From: Candidatus Parendomicrobium reticulitermitis
GTDB lineage: Bacteria > Elusimicrobiota > Endomicrobiia > Endomicrobiales > Endomicrobiaceae
Direction of reading: 5' to 3'
Assembly (NCBI GenBank): GCA_031287095.1
Contig: JAITTG010000011.1
Coordinates: forward strand, 1-37,408
Length of the DNA: 37,408 nucleotides
A program made the position numbers and the translations under genes. The notes under the pieces are model-generated. The model did no database searches. It was given only the letters and a program-made list of their open reading frames with translations, and was not told the DNA's origin. Positions 1 through 9,104 of this stretch are shown here, in pieces (the first letter of the stretch is position 1; every line of letters begins with the position of its first letter).

Positions 1-3000
1 TTGGAGAATTGTTCATCATATAGCAAGTATTGTTGAAAAATAAAGGCTCTGTCATGCAAACAAATGATGGTTCCGTTGCAATATCAGTCCATACAATTTT
101 CTGTTTAGAAAAATCGTCCATATAAGCACAGCTACGCAAATTGTAAGGTGTATCTCCTTGGTCATCACGCTCCACTATTTTTTTCCAGTATTTATCAAGA
201 TGTTTTTTAACTGCTGGATATTTATTAATATCAATTCTTGGTATATCTTTATAACCATTATGCGCCGCTATTAGCCATAAATCCGCAAACTCATAACCAT
301 ACCTTTTTATATCCCTGCCTCTTAAAATCGGTCGTATAATTTCAGCAGATTTTGCATCCTTTGCGATCAATTCATCTTTTTTTGCGCCATTGATAATAAA
401 TGCCTCGGTGCATCCCGTTTTTATCCCGCAGTTTATGGATATACCCCAATCCTTTAATGGTGTACCAAGTTTTTCTATTTTCGCCTTTATACTTTGCTCT
501 ATTGGATTGAGTATTACCCAAGCCCCTGCGTCAAACTTCATTGACTGTCCGTTTTGCCTAACTAAATCGCTCATATTTTCTGAATGGTCTTTTATCTTCG
601 CAGATATGGTTTTTCCTTGATTTTCCGATTTTTCTATAAGTAAAATATTTGTGTCAACCGTGGCTGAATCAAAAACATTGCCGCCTAAATCTATCAAAAT
701 TTTGGGATTATACTTTACTAAATAGTCTCTTAAATCCTCTCCATATCCTGCTCGCATCCATTTATTAGATGTAATAAAACATAAATAACCGATATTTTTT
801 AAAAGCCCCATACTTCTTTCATAAAACAAACAGTAAATATCACCCATAGAATTATAGGTTTCAAAATTTTGCCCTTGATATATCATCTGCATATCAACTA
901 CTCCAGATTTTCTTTCGGATTCTGATAGTTTCATTTTCTGCAACTGAATATACGGCGGATTTCCCAATACAATATCAACCCCGTCTTTTACTCCAAACAT
1001 CCACTCAGAATCAAACCAATCGGCAGAATCGTTTTGATTTGACAAATCCCATTTTGAAAGTTTTTTTGCGCTCTCGCTTGGAAAACCGCTTTTTATTAAA
1101 GTATCGGCTATTTTTTGTCTTATCTCTTTGTCTTTTATCCTTAAACTTTTCTTTTGTTTTGGAGTTCTAGCAGAAAATAAATCATGTCTATTGTCTTTTA
1201 GAGCCTTTTCTAATGGCGCTATAAGATGACTTCCAAAATCTTTTTGAGCAAGTTTAAGCCCTATCAAAGCATTAGCAGTTACAAATTTAGTTTCAAGATT
1301 TGGCAATGGAATAATGCCAAAATTATCTTTTTCTTTATTTGTTTTTTGGTCTATTATTAGAGAAATAAAAAATCTTAATTTACTTATTTGTATGGCTATA
1401 GGCTGTATGTCTATCCCATAAATGCAGTTCTCTATCAAGTATAGTTTTCTACCGTAGTCGCTTGAATTATGTTCAAAGATATCGTTTATCATATTGAGTT
1501 TTATTTTTCGTTGTTCTTTATCTCCTATATCATAGGCTTCTTGAGTATCTTCAATGGCTTTTTGTTTTTGTAGTTCGCGCCAATATTGATTTTGCGGGTC
1601 AATTTTAGAAAGTATATAAACTAATTTATGCAGAATGCCCATAGGAAAAGCGCCTGAACCGCAAGCAGGGTCAAGAATTTTGCAAGTATCAATAGCGTCT
1701 ATTAAAATTTTTGTTTGCTGTTGATTAAATTGATTTTCAAATTCATTATATGCAATAACTTTTTGAAGTTTATCCTCAGCCTCTTCTTTGCTTAAGTTAG
1801 TTTGCTCAAGCAGTTTTTGTTTTAGATATTCAACTAATGATTGGTCAACCATATAATTGACTATTTCGCGAGGCGTATAGAAACTGCCTGTCTGCTTGCG
1901 GGCTGTCGTTTGCGTTTCGGGATTATAACTTGCAAGCAGATTTTCAAAAACTCTGCCGAGTAATTCGGGGTCAAGAGCTATATCTTCTTCAATAGGCGTA
2001 TTTTCCGCTATGGTGAATTTATACTTTTTAAAAATGTTAAGTAATCCGCTAACCGAAGCGGTATTCAATTTTGGATTGTCATATTCCTTTGATAAATCAA
2101 CAGAAGCATCGCTGCTAAAAAACAAATAATCTGGAACTGAAAGGGTATTGTTTTTTTCATCAGAAAAACCGTCTATCCGCTCAAAAACCGGTCCGCCTTT
2201 TGCGCCCGTTTTACCTTCAATCTCAAAATCTAAACATTCAAAAAGCCCGCCGTTCATAAATGGAGTTATACTATTCAAAATATCTATAAAATCTTGAGGA
2301 TTATTGAAGTACGATTTGTAGCGTAATAAATTCATTATGCCTCTATGCTGCCCATCTTTACGAAAATCTCTTTTGACTATTTCCTGATTTAATACTGCAA
2401 AGAATAGGTTTTGTAATACCGCCTTGTAATAGACGCTATGCCCTTTCTTCTTGATAAACGGTTCAAAATCTTTTAAGAGTTTGTTCTTGCAATATTCTTT
2501 TTCAAAAATCTGTTCGGGAATGAGTTTCTTTTCTTTGATAAACCAAACAAATAATAATCTTGTAAGCAAACGGATAAGGTTTTTAGAATTATTTTCTTTG
2601 ATTTCATTATTAGAAAGTTCTTTGGAATGCGGAAATTCAACCTCTTGCAAAGCCCAAAAATACCAGTTAGATAATTCTTTGTAGAATTTTTTATTGAGTT
2701 CTTTTGTATCTAATATCTCTTGCCAAGCGCTATACAGTTGAACAAAAGTCTTAATATCTTTCTTTGCTTTGATTTGTCCAAGCGACAAATCAAATAAGAT
2801 TTCTATATGCGCTCTGTGAGGTTCTTTTACATTAATATCTTTAATTAAAGTAACTTTTTCTAAAACATCTTTTTGTTCGTCTTTTTTATTAAGCCTGCGG
2901 TTGATTACGGAAAGCGTTAAAAGTCCGCCATATTTAAATAAGACTATTACGGGCATTGGAAAAACCTTATTGATTTCTCTTGTGATTGCGGCAATAGTTG

Positions 3001-3361
3001 TTTTTGAATATTCGTCTTTTGATAACTCTACTGCAAAAAACATAAAAGAATTTATTTCCGTATTATCAACTTTACCATTTGTAATACCGGGTAATTCTTG
3101 TTCTAATTCAAATTTTGTTATCTGAAACAGCAAATCAATGCTTTTCCATTGCGTTGAAAGCGCTTTATCTGCTTTAAAAGACAAGTTATCTTTCAAAAAT
3201 CTATTTTTAAACTCATCATAAGTTTTGTTATCAAAGGGGTCTCTTCTTTGAGTATCAAATCCAAGATTTGTAAAAAGTGAAATCGCGCTTTCGCTAAAAT
3301 CTTTTTTTGCAAATTCCTTGATTGCTTTTTGAATTGATTCTTTTATTTCTTGTTCTGTCAT
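1..3361 (-). CDS. Eco57I-type (type IIG-like) DNA adenine methyltransferase, C-terminus beyond window
   Basis: This is a large N6-adenine methylase of the Eco57I/COG1002 type, open from an ATG at 3359-3361 to the left edge (1120 codons, no stop, so partial). The first ~550 residues carry no motif I can name. SAM-binding motif I DPACGSGAF begins near residue 564 and catalytic motif IV NPPY lies at 801-804, preceded by GVDIVLGN. The segment after NPPY looks like the target-recognition region (for example INCGIKTGCTEAF and EIIRPILRGRDIKRYGYEF). The start lies 3 nt after the helicase stop, and an AGG inside the helicase 3' end serves as ribosome-binding site, so the two genes are co-transcribed and probably translationally coupled. 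No nuclease motif was recognised in the visible part; cleavage may come from the PLD domain of the partner. Family assignment is firm; the role in phage restriction is inferred from the pairing. Confidence 0.88.
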   Translation of the reverse strand, partial: MTEQEIKESIQKAIKEFAKKDFSESAISLFTNLGFDTQRRDPFDNKTYDEFKNRFLKDNLSFKADKALSTQWKSIDLLFQITKFELEQELPGITNGKVDNTEINSFMFFAVELSKDEYSKTTIAAITREINKVFPMPVIVLFKYGGLLTLSVINRRLNKKDEQKDVLEKVTLIKDINVKEPHRAHIEILFDLSLGQIKAKKDIKTFVQLYSAWQEILDTKELNKKFYKELSNWYFWALQEVEFPHSKELSNNEIKENNSKNLIRLLTRLLFVWFIKEKKLIPEQIFEKEYCKNKLLKDFEPFIKKKGHSVYYKAVLQNLFFAVLNQEIVKRDFRKDGQHRGIMNLLRYKSYFNNPQDFIDILNSITPFMNGGLFECLDFEIEGKTGAKGGPVFERIDGFSDEKNNTLSVPDYLFFSSDASVDLSKEYDNPKLNTASVSGLLNIFKKYKFTIAENTPIEEDIALDPELLGRVFENLLASYNPETQTTARKQTGSFYTPREIVNYMVDQSLVEYLKQKLLEQTNLSKEEAEDKLQKVIAYNEFENQFNQQQTKILIDAIDTCKILDPACGSGAFPMGILHKLVYILSKIDPQNQYWRELQKQKAIEDTQEAYDIGDKEQRKIKLNMINDIFEHNSSDYGRKLYLIENCIYGIDIQPIAIQISKLRFFISLIIDQKTNKEKDNFGIIPLPNLETKFVTANALIGLKLAQKDFGSHLIAPLEKALKDNRHDLFSARTPKQKKSLRIKDKEIRQKIADTLIKSGFPSESAKKLSKWDLSNQNDSADWFDSEWMFGVKDGVDIVLGNPPYIQLQKMKLSESERKSGVVDMQMIYQGQNFETYNSMGDIYCLFYERSMGLLKNIGYLCFITSNKWMRAGYGEDLRDYLVKYNPKILIDLGGNVFDSATVDTNILLIEKSENQGKTISAKIKDHSENMSDLVRQNGQSMKFDAGAWVILNPIEQSIKAKIEKLGTPLKDWGISINCGIKTGCTEAFIINGAKKDELIAKDAKSAEIIRPILRGRDIKRYGYEFADLWLIAAHNGYKDIPRIDINKYPAVKKHLDKYWKKIVERDDQGDTPYNLRSCAYMDDFSKQKIVWTDIATEPSFVCMTEPLFFNNTCYMMNNSP

Positions 3362-3364
3362 TTT

Positions 3365-6300
3365 TTACCTCACTATTAACCAAGTTATGAGTTCAAAATC
3401 ATTATTTGTTTTTAATTGTTTGTCTTTGGGAGCGATTACGGCATTTCTATCAGTAGTTAATTTTGTATCAGATTTATCTTTAAATTGTTTTAATATCTCC
3501 TGCGCGGACTTATCTAACAAATTAGAATATTCTTCCATTTTAGAGCCGTTTTCTGTTTCTTTATTGAATAAATCACAGAGTTCTTGATAAGGATGAGTTT
3601 TGCCTTGACATAAAATGCGGTAAATCTCCAAAATTTGTTTTGCATTAGTAAAACTATACTTGACCGTTCCATCATCATAGATATAAACAAGAAAATAAGG
3701 ATTTAATGGATTGACATTTTCATTGTCATCAGACGCCGTTTTGTGTTCAAAACAAAAGATAATGCCAGACTTAATAATATCTTTTGTTTCTTTTTCATTT
3801 GAGGCGGGAACGATAGCATATAATCCTAATGGAGAGTTCTCTAATTTTTCTTTATTATTTTCAAGAAATTTAGAAAGTTCTATTCTGAAATCATCAAGCG
3901 TAAAGTCGGTAAGAGAAATGGATTCGTCCATCTCCTCAATATCGAGAACTTCATTTTGAAGTTTTTTAAGTTGAGCATTGCGATATTTTAAATCATCTGT
4001 AATCAACTCTTCTTGGTTCAATATATTATCAGCTGCAGTAGCCGTAACATCTACTAAAGCCATTCTTGCCTCTACTCTTGTTTTAAGATTGATATAGTTA
4101 TCAAGGTCTTTTGTGGGCCAGAAATTTACCAACTGAATTGAATCGTTTTGACTGCCTATACGGTCTATACGACCAAATCTTTGAATAATTCTCACAGGAT
4201 TCCAATGAATATCATAATTGATTAGATAGTCGCAGTCTTGCAGATTTTGACCTTCGCTTATGCAGTCTGTAGCAATCAAAATATCTATTTCTTCGTTGAT
4301 ACCGTTATTTACATCTTTTCTGTTTTTAGATTTTGGAGAGAAATTTGTGAGAATACTATTGTAATCATTGTTTCCAAAAGAAGTTTGGGTGTTATTGCCG
4401 CAAACAAGCGCAGAGTTTAGTTTTAATTCATCTTTAACCCAATCTTTTAAATTGGAATAAAGATATTTAGCAGTGTCGGCAAAAGCGGTAAAAACTATTA
4501 CTTTCTTATTTGAGGTATTGAGCGGGTTTTGAATTTTGTTTTTTATAATTTCTTTAAGTTTAACAAGTTTAGCGTCTCTTTGCGGATTAACAACTTTTGC
4601 ATTGTTTAACAAATCTATAAGAGGCTCTTTGTCTTTTTTTAAGTCTTTGCTCCATTTATCTAAGTCAAGGTCTTCTAAATCAAGCGTAAGTTTCTCCCCT
4701 ACTTCCCAAACAACGCTATCCTCGCTATCTTCTTCAATTTCATCGTTATCAGGTCTTAGATTTTCTTTTCTATTTTTAAATTTTTTAAAATCTATTATTT
4801 GTTTTTCAACATCTTCTATCTTTCTGATTGTATTCTCAAGACTGATTTCAAAAGATTCTATAGAACTTTCAAGCCTTTTAAGAAAATTAGTTTTTATCAT
4901 ACCGATTAAAAAATGTTCGCGCTGTTTTTGATTGAAATTTGGCGGGGCTGAAGAGTCTTTAGGCTTATACTTGTCTTGTTTGTCTTTTTTTATATATTCA
5001 GAGGGCTTAAAAATTGCGAGGTTATATTCCAAAATTTGCTTATTGACCCTATCATAAGATGGAAATCTATTGTCCATATCAATATTGGGGTATACAGAAA
5101 TAACTGTTTCGCGTTTCGGAAAATTTCCTATAGCCTTTATATCGTAAAAAGCCTTTATATGTTTACGGGAACGGGCAATAGTCAACTCGTCAAGCAATTT
5201 GAAAAAAGACGAATCGAGCGCTTCAAGCAAAATTTTTGCCGTTCTATTTTTATTTTTTGGAGAAGCCCAAGCGGAAAATTTGCCTTGCGCAATTTTAAGA
5301 GTTAAATCAATATCTTTTATACCGCTCGTTTCAAGTAAAGCATCTGTTCTGCCCTCTGTAATAAACGCTATTTGATTTCTTAAATCTTTTAATGAATTAT
5401 TAACCGGCGTCGCAGATAACATCAAAACTTTTGTTTTAACGCCGCTTTTAACAATTTTTTCCATCAACCACATAGCCCTATTCATTTTATTTTCGCCGTT
5501 TCTCACACTTTCCAATGGATTGCCTCTAAAATTGTGGGACTCATCTATAATGACTAAATCAAAAGCGCTCCAATTAAATGTTTCAAGATTAATTCCATTA
5601 GAATTACCCTTATCTCTGCTCATATCAGTATGATGCAAAACTTTATAAGCAAAGCGGTCATTTTTAAAGGGGTTTAAGAAACTATTTTGGCTTGCTTGAT
5701 AAATAGTCCAGTTATTTGACAATTTTTTAGGACATAGGACAAGGACATTTTTGTTCAAATTTTCGAAATACTTAATTACCGCTAAAGCCTCATAAGTTTT
5801 GCCAAGACCAACGCTGTCTGCAATTATACAACCGCTATGTTTTAAAATTTTATTTATTGCTCCCTTGACGCCGTCTTTTTGAAAATCGTATAGAGCATTC
5901 CATATTTGACTTTCATAAAAATCGATTTTTTCAAACAAATCGCCATCTTTATGTTCTTTCAAATAATCTTGGAAAATATGATAAAGCGTTTTGAAATATA
6001 TAAATTGAGGAGTATTTTCAACATATAGTTGCTCAATGTATTTTAAAACTTCATCTTTTACATCTGCTACTAATCCATTGTCATCCCAGATTTTGTCAAA
6101 CCATTCTTTTAATTCTTTTCTATCCTCATCGCTGTCAATAATAAGATTTAATTCAATATTCTTATTACCGCCAAGACCTAATCCATTAACTGTAAAATTA
6201 GAACTTCCTGCAATGGCTTTTTCTATACCGCTCTCTTGTATTATGTGATACATTTTTCCATGTAAAAAATTAGGCTTTACCATTGAGCGAATCTGCGCTT

Positions 6301-6622
6301 TTTGTTTAAGCCAATCATAGCATTCCTGCGCTATTCTTTTTTGACTTATGCGATTATCAAGAGGTATTACTAATTTATCATCTTCAATTTTATAATTGCG
6401 GGGATTGCTATTTTGCGGAGCAATATTTTTTATAAAGGTAGGTTCTCCAAAAAGAAATTTAAGATTATCTATACTATCCAAATTGTTTTTTAGTCCGTAA
6501 TAGGCATATATCGTAAAATAAGCGGACACAATAGATACTTTTGATTCTTTTTTAATCGCCTCTTTCAAAAAACCCCCAACCGTTCCATAAGAATGATTAT
6601 CTTTAATTAGCGAATGTTCCAT
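3365..6622 (-). CDS. PLD-domain + SNF2-family helicase, restriction/defence-type
   Basis: This 1085-residue fusion has an N-terminal phospholipase-D-like nuclease domain (HGK at 121-123 followed by GSSNF at 139-143, a single HKD-type motif, so probably active as a dimer). A SNF2/superfamily-2 helicase follows: Walker A DSVGLGKT at 269-276, DESH at 360-363, and the C-terminal helicase motifs ATDCISEGQNLQ and QRFGRIDRIGS. A charged coiled-coil-like insert (about residues 590-690) separates the two helicase lobes. Start ATG 6622 is preceded by an AGAGG ribosome-binding site. It is the first gene of a two-gene unit with the Eco57I-type methylase, 3 nt apart. Helicase-nuclease plus methylase pairs are typical of restriction-like defence. 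The PLD domain is the only nuclease I can see, so I infer that it cuts. The exact system name is not assigned. Confidence 0.85.
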   Translation of the reverse strand: MEHSLIKDNHSYGTVGGFLKEAIKKESKVSIVSAYFTIYAYYGLKNNLDSIDNLKFLFGEPTFIKNIAPQNSNPRNYKIEDDKLVIPLDNRISQKRIAQECYDWLKQKAQIRSMVKPNFLHGKMYHIIQESGIEKAIAGSSNFTVNGLGLGGNKNIELNLIIDSDEDRKELKEWFDKIWDDNGLVADVKDEVLKYIEQLYVENTPQFIYFKTLYHIFQDYLKEHKDGDLFEKIDFYESQIWNALYDFQKDGVKGAINKILKHSGCIIADSVGLGKTYEALAVIKYFENLNKNVLVLCPKKLSNNWTIYQASQNSFLNPFKNDRFAYKVLHHTDMSRDKGNSNGINLETFNWSAFDLVIIDESHNFRGNPLESVRNGENKMNRAMWLMEKIVKSGVKTKVLMLSATPVNNSLKDLRNQIAFITEGRTDALLETSGIKDIDLTLKIAQGKFSAWASPKNKNRTAKILLEALDSSFFKLLDELTIARSRKHIKAFYDIKAIGNFPKRETVISVYPNIDMDNRFPSYDRVNKQILEYNLAIFKPSEYIKKDKQDKYKPKDSSAPPNFNQKQREHFLIGMIKTNFLKRLESSIESFEISLENTIRKIEDVEKQIIDFKKFKNRKENLRPDNDEIEEDSEDSVVWEVGEKLTLDLEDLDLDKWSKDLKKDKEPLIDLLNNAKVVNPQRDAKLVKLKEIIKNKIQNPLNTSNKKVIVFTAFADTAKYLYSNLKDWVKDELKLNSALVCGNNTQTSFGNNDYNSILTNFSPKSKNRKDVNNGINEEIDILIATDCISEGQNLQDCDYLINYDIHWNPVRIIQRFGRIDRIGSQNDSIQLVNFWPTKDLDNYINLKTRVEARMALVDVTATAADNILNQEELITDDLKYRNAQLKKLQNEVLDIEEMDESISLTDFTLDDFRIELSKFLENNKEKLENSPLGLYAIVPASNEKETKDIIKSGIIFCFEHKTASDDNENVNPLNPYFLVYIYDDGTVKYSFTNAKQILEIYRILCQGKTHPYQELCDLFNKETENGSKMEEYSNLLDKSAQEILKQFKDKSDTKLTTDRNAVIAPKDKQLKTNNDFELITWLIVR

Positions 6623-6790
6623 TTATTTTTCCTCTTTTGTTTTTTTATCTAAATATTCATAGTATCGCTTTGCTTTCTACCCTAACCGTCTACTGATGAC
6701 GGCAAATTACTAAACTCTGTTCCGTTAAAATTCACTTTCCCGACTAAACCCGATTAAGTCGTTTGATTTAAAGACAGATTTGCGTTGATC

Positions 6791-6820
6791 CCGCCATACC
6801 CACCCCTTTTCAAGTGGCGG
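6791..6820 (-). terminator. hairpin downstream of the efflux genes
   Basis: On the minus strand CCGCCA at 6820-6815 can pair with TGGCGG at 6796-6791, with a second CCAC/GTGG pairing inside. It lies about 60 nt beyond the hlyD stop. No long U-tract follows, so it may be a repeat or mRNA-end structure rather than a strong intrinsic terminator. A related sequence (TTTTCAAGTGG) occurs downstream of folC. The rest of 6623-6881 shows no gene. Confidence 0.35.
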
Positions 6821-6881
6821 AAACAACTGCTTTTATTCGCACGGCTAACATCTTATAAGACTATGGACTACTTGCCCGCCT

Positions 6882-7805
6882 TTATCTTCTTGTCATAAAT
6901 GATTTTGAACGCTGGGAGGTTTTGTCTTCGGATTTTATTAAGACTGCCGCGTCATCCGGATTTATACCGTCTATGATTTCCGTGAATTTGCCGTCACTTA
7001 TGCCGGTTTTCACCTCTTTGCGCTCAATTTTTTTTGAAGTTTTTGATTTTATATAGACAAAAGTTTTGTCTCTTACCGAGATTATAAATTCTGACGGCAA
7101 TACCTGAGCGCCGTCTTTGGAGTCAACTGTTACTGTGATTGTCGCAGTCATTCCAGACCTGAAAATTTTGGGTTTTATTATTGGTCTGATTTTTATCAAA
7201 TATACAGTCACATTGCTTACTATGCTTGCCTCATAGGCTATATGCTCTACCTCGCCTAAAAATTTCTCGTCGGGATATGCGTCTAAAACTATTGGAAATT
7301 GAAGTCCGATTTTGATATGCCTTAAATCAGTCTCGTCTATTTTTGCTTCCACTATTAAATCGTCAGCCATTACTAAAATAGGGTCTGACGCCGTTACGGT
7401 TTGACCCGGCTCTTTGCTCCTCAAAATTATAAAGCCGTTCATAGGGGCGATTATCGGGCTTTCTTTATATATGTCGCTCCACTTTTTAAATTCTTCTTCG
7501 CTTATTGCCCGCGCCGCGTCTAACATAGCGGCTCTTTCATTGGAACTCATTCTTATTATAGTCTGCCCTTTTTTGACGGCGTCGCCTTCGCTTACCAAAA
7601 TAGAATCAATTCTGCCGGCAAATTGAGGTTTTATTTCAAGACGATTGCGCGGACTTACTTCGCCCGTCACTCTAAATTCAATGCTTAAATCTCTTGTCAT
7701 TAGATTTGCCTGCCTTTCTATTTGATTTTTAGAAGGCTTGAAAATAAAAAATGCCGCCGTAAGAACAACAATGATAATACCTGCGATTAAAAGTTTTTTC
7801 TTCAT
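6882..7805 (-). CDS. HlyD/MacA-family periplasmic adaptor (membrane fusion protein)
   Basis: This 307-residue inner-membrane-anchored periplasmic adaptor would bridge an inner-membrane pump and a TolC channel. Residues 5-22 form the N-terminal membrane anchor. The two halves of the lipoyl-like domain are near 58-88 (AGRIDSILVSEGDAVKKGQ) and 117-142 (PIIAPMNGFIILRSKEPGQ), followed by beta-barrel and membrane-proximal domains (about 148-295). The helical hairpin between the lipoyl halves is only about 28 residues, much shorter than in typical MacA/HlyD, which explains the short total length. It starts 4 nt after the tolC stop and is the last gene of its operon. No pump gene (MacB-like ABC or RND) follows; the next gene downstream is the restriction-like helicase. 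Family is clear, substrate unknown. Confidence 0.85.
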   Translation of the reverse strand: MKKKLLIAGIIIVVLTAAFFIFKPSKNQIERQANLMTRDLSIEFRVTGEVSPRNRLEIKPQFAGRIDSILVSEGDAVKKGQTIIRMSSNERAAMLDAARAISEEEFKKWSDIYKESPIIAPMNGFIILRSKEPGQTVTASDPILVMADDLIVEAKIDETDLRHIKIGLQFPIVLDAYPDEKFLGEVEHIAYEASIVSNVTVYLIKIRPIIKPKIFRSGMTATITVTVDSKDGAQVLPSEFIISVRDKTFVYIKSKTSKKIERKEVKTGISDGKFTEIIDGINPDDAAVLIKSEDKTSQRSKSFMTRR

Positions 7806-7809
7806 AGTT

Positions 7810-9102
7810 TTACTCCGTGTAATTTAATTTGAAAAATCCATGTCCTGTAAAGTTGCGCCATTGGGATTCAATGACAGCGGCGGATTTTCTTGCTTCAAGC
7901 AATTTGCTTTGAGAATTTATAAAGTCGTTTTCTATTGAATACCAATCTTGATAAGACGATAGTCCGTTGACATATTTTCTTTCTGATATTTCAGCCTGCG
8001 TTTTAGAGGCTTCAAGATAAGAACTTCTGACAGATATAGTCTCATAAGCGTCAAGCAAATTATTGAAAGCGGCGACAGCCTTAGAGATGAGAGAATAATT
8101 TATTGCTCTAAAATTGTTTTGAGCGGTTTTTAAATTATTTTTTGCGCTGTCAATATCCAATATATTCTTCCCGCCGCTAAACAAAGAATAATTTAGAGAT
8201 ATTCCGGCATTCCAACTTTCATTGTAGGAAGACAATTGCCACTCGTCATTTGAACGGGAAATTCCAGCCGACATATTTATAGAAGGATACCAAGAACTTT
8301 CAGTTCTATTTAATTGAGACTTGGCGCTTTCAACGCTGTATTTGGCGATTATGTATTCAGGGATATTTTCCACAACCTGAGCAAAATTTGGTTTTTTTAT
8401 CTGCCGCCCGTTCATAGGCAGTCTTTCTTGGGTTTGTAAAATCACATTTATTTCATTTCTGCCCAAAATTGACAGCAAAGCGATAGACGCCGTTTCAATA
8501 TATCTTTGCGCTTTTCTTAAATCCAATTGCGCAGTTTCAACATCGGCTATCACTCTTTTTAAAGAGCCTAAATCAACATTGCCCGAATTGTATTTTAAAT
8601 TCAACATTTCTTTATTTTCGGAGCGCCTATCTCTGATTGTTTCAAGAAGAGAGACTGTCTCATAAGCCCACATAAGATTGATATAAGCGTTTGCCAAATC
8701 AAAAGCGGCGTCGGAAATTGCCCTATTATATTTGGCTTTGGCTGATTGCAAATCTGCATTTCTCTGCTTAATCAAATAATAATTGCTAAAACCATTAAAG
8801 ATATTGAGGCTTGCGCTTATGCCGTAAGAAAGACTTTTGGAAGCCTCTCTTTCGTCAGAACCGCTTTGAGATAGTCCTGCGGAAAGTCCGATTTCTGGGA
8901 ATAATTCTCCAATGGCGCGGCGATATGCTATTTCGGCATTATCAAGAGAAATTTTTGCTTCTATTATAGACGGATTTTGTTCTTGAGCCTGTCTGATAAT
9001 AGAGTCCCAATCAACAGTTTCAAAAACAACGGCTTGCGAAATGCTTGAAAATGCCGCTAAAACAATAAAACTTAAAATGACGATTTGATATGCTTTTTTC
9101 AT
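7810..9102 (-). CDS. TolC-family outer-membrane efflux protein
   Basis: This 430-residue protein has a signal peptide (MKKAYQIVILSFIVLAAFSS, cleaved probably after SQA) and the tandem-duplicated TolC layout. Each half has long amphipathic helices (for example NPSIIEAKISLDNAEIAYRR) followed by paired outer-membrane strands (GLSAGLSQSGS near residue 60 and INMSAGISRSNDEW near residue 275). It should form a trimeric outer-membrane/periplasmic channel. The gene starts 2 nt after the rlmN stop and ends 4 nt before the HlyD-type adaptor, so channel and adaptor are co-expressed. Its ribosome-binding site (GGGG, 8 nt upstream) lies inside the end of rlmN. The pump partner is not in this window. Confidence 0.9.
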   Translation of the reverse strand: MKKAYQIVILSFIVLAAFSSISQAVVFETVDWDSIIRQAQEQNPSIIEAKISLDNAEIAYRRAIGELFPEIGLSAGLSQSGSDEREASKSLSYGISASLNIFNGFSNYYLIKQRNADLQSAKAKYNRAISDAAFDLANAYINLMWAYETVSLLETIRDRRSENKEMLNLKYNSGNVDLGSLKRVIADVETAQLDLRKAQRYIETASIALLSILGRNEINVILQTQERLPMNGRQIKKPNFAQVVENIPEYIIAKYSVESAKSQLNRTESSWYPSINMSAGISRSNDEWQLSSYNESWNAGISLNYSLFSGGKNILDIDSAKNNLKTAQNNFRAINYSLISKAVAAFNNLLDAYETISVRSSYLEASKTQAEISERKYVNGLSSYQDWYSIENDFINSQSKLLEARKSAAVIESQWRNFTGHGFFKLNYTE

Positions 9103-9104
9103 TG

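Noticed and set aside
4536-4931. 131-codon plus-strand open frame inside the helicase gene
   Set aside because: It is antisense to the intact SNF2 helicase, Ser/Phe-rich from reading the lysine/glutamate-rich strand backwards, and has no ribosome-binding site.
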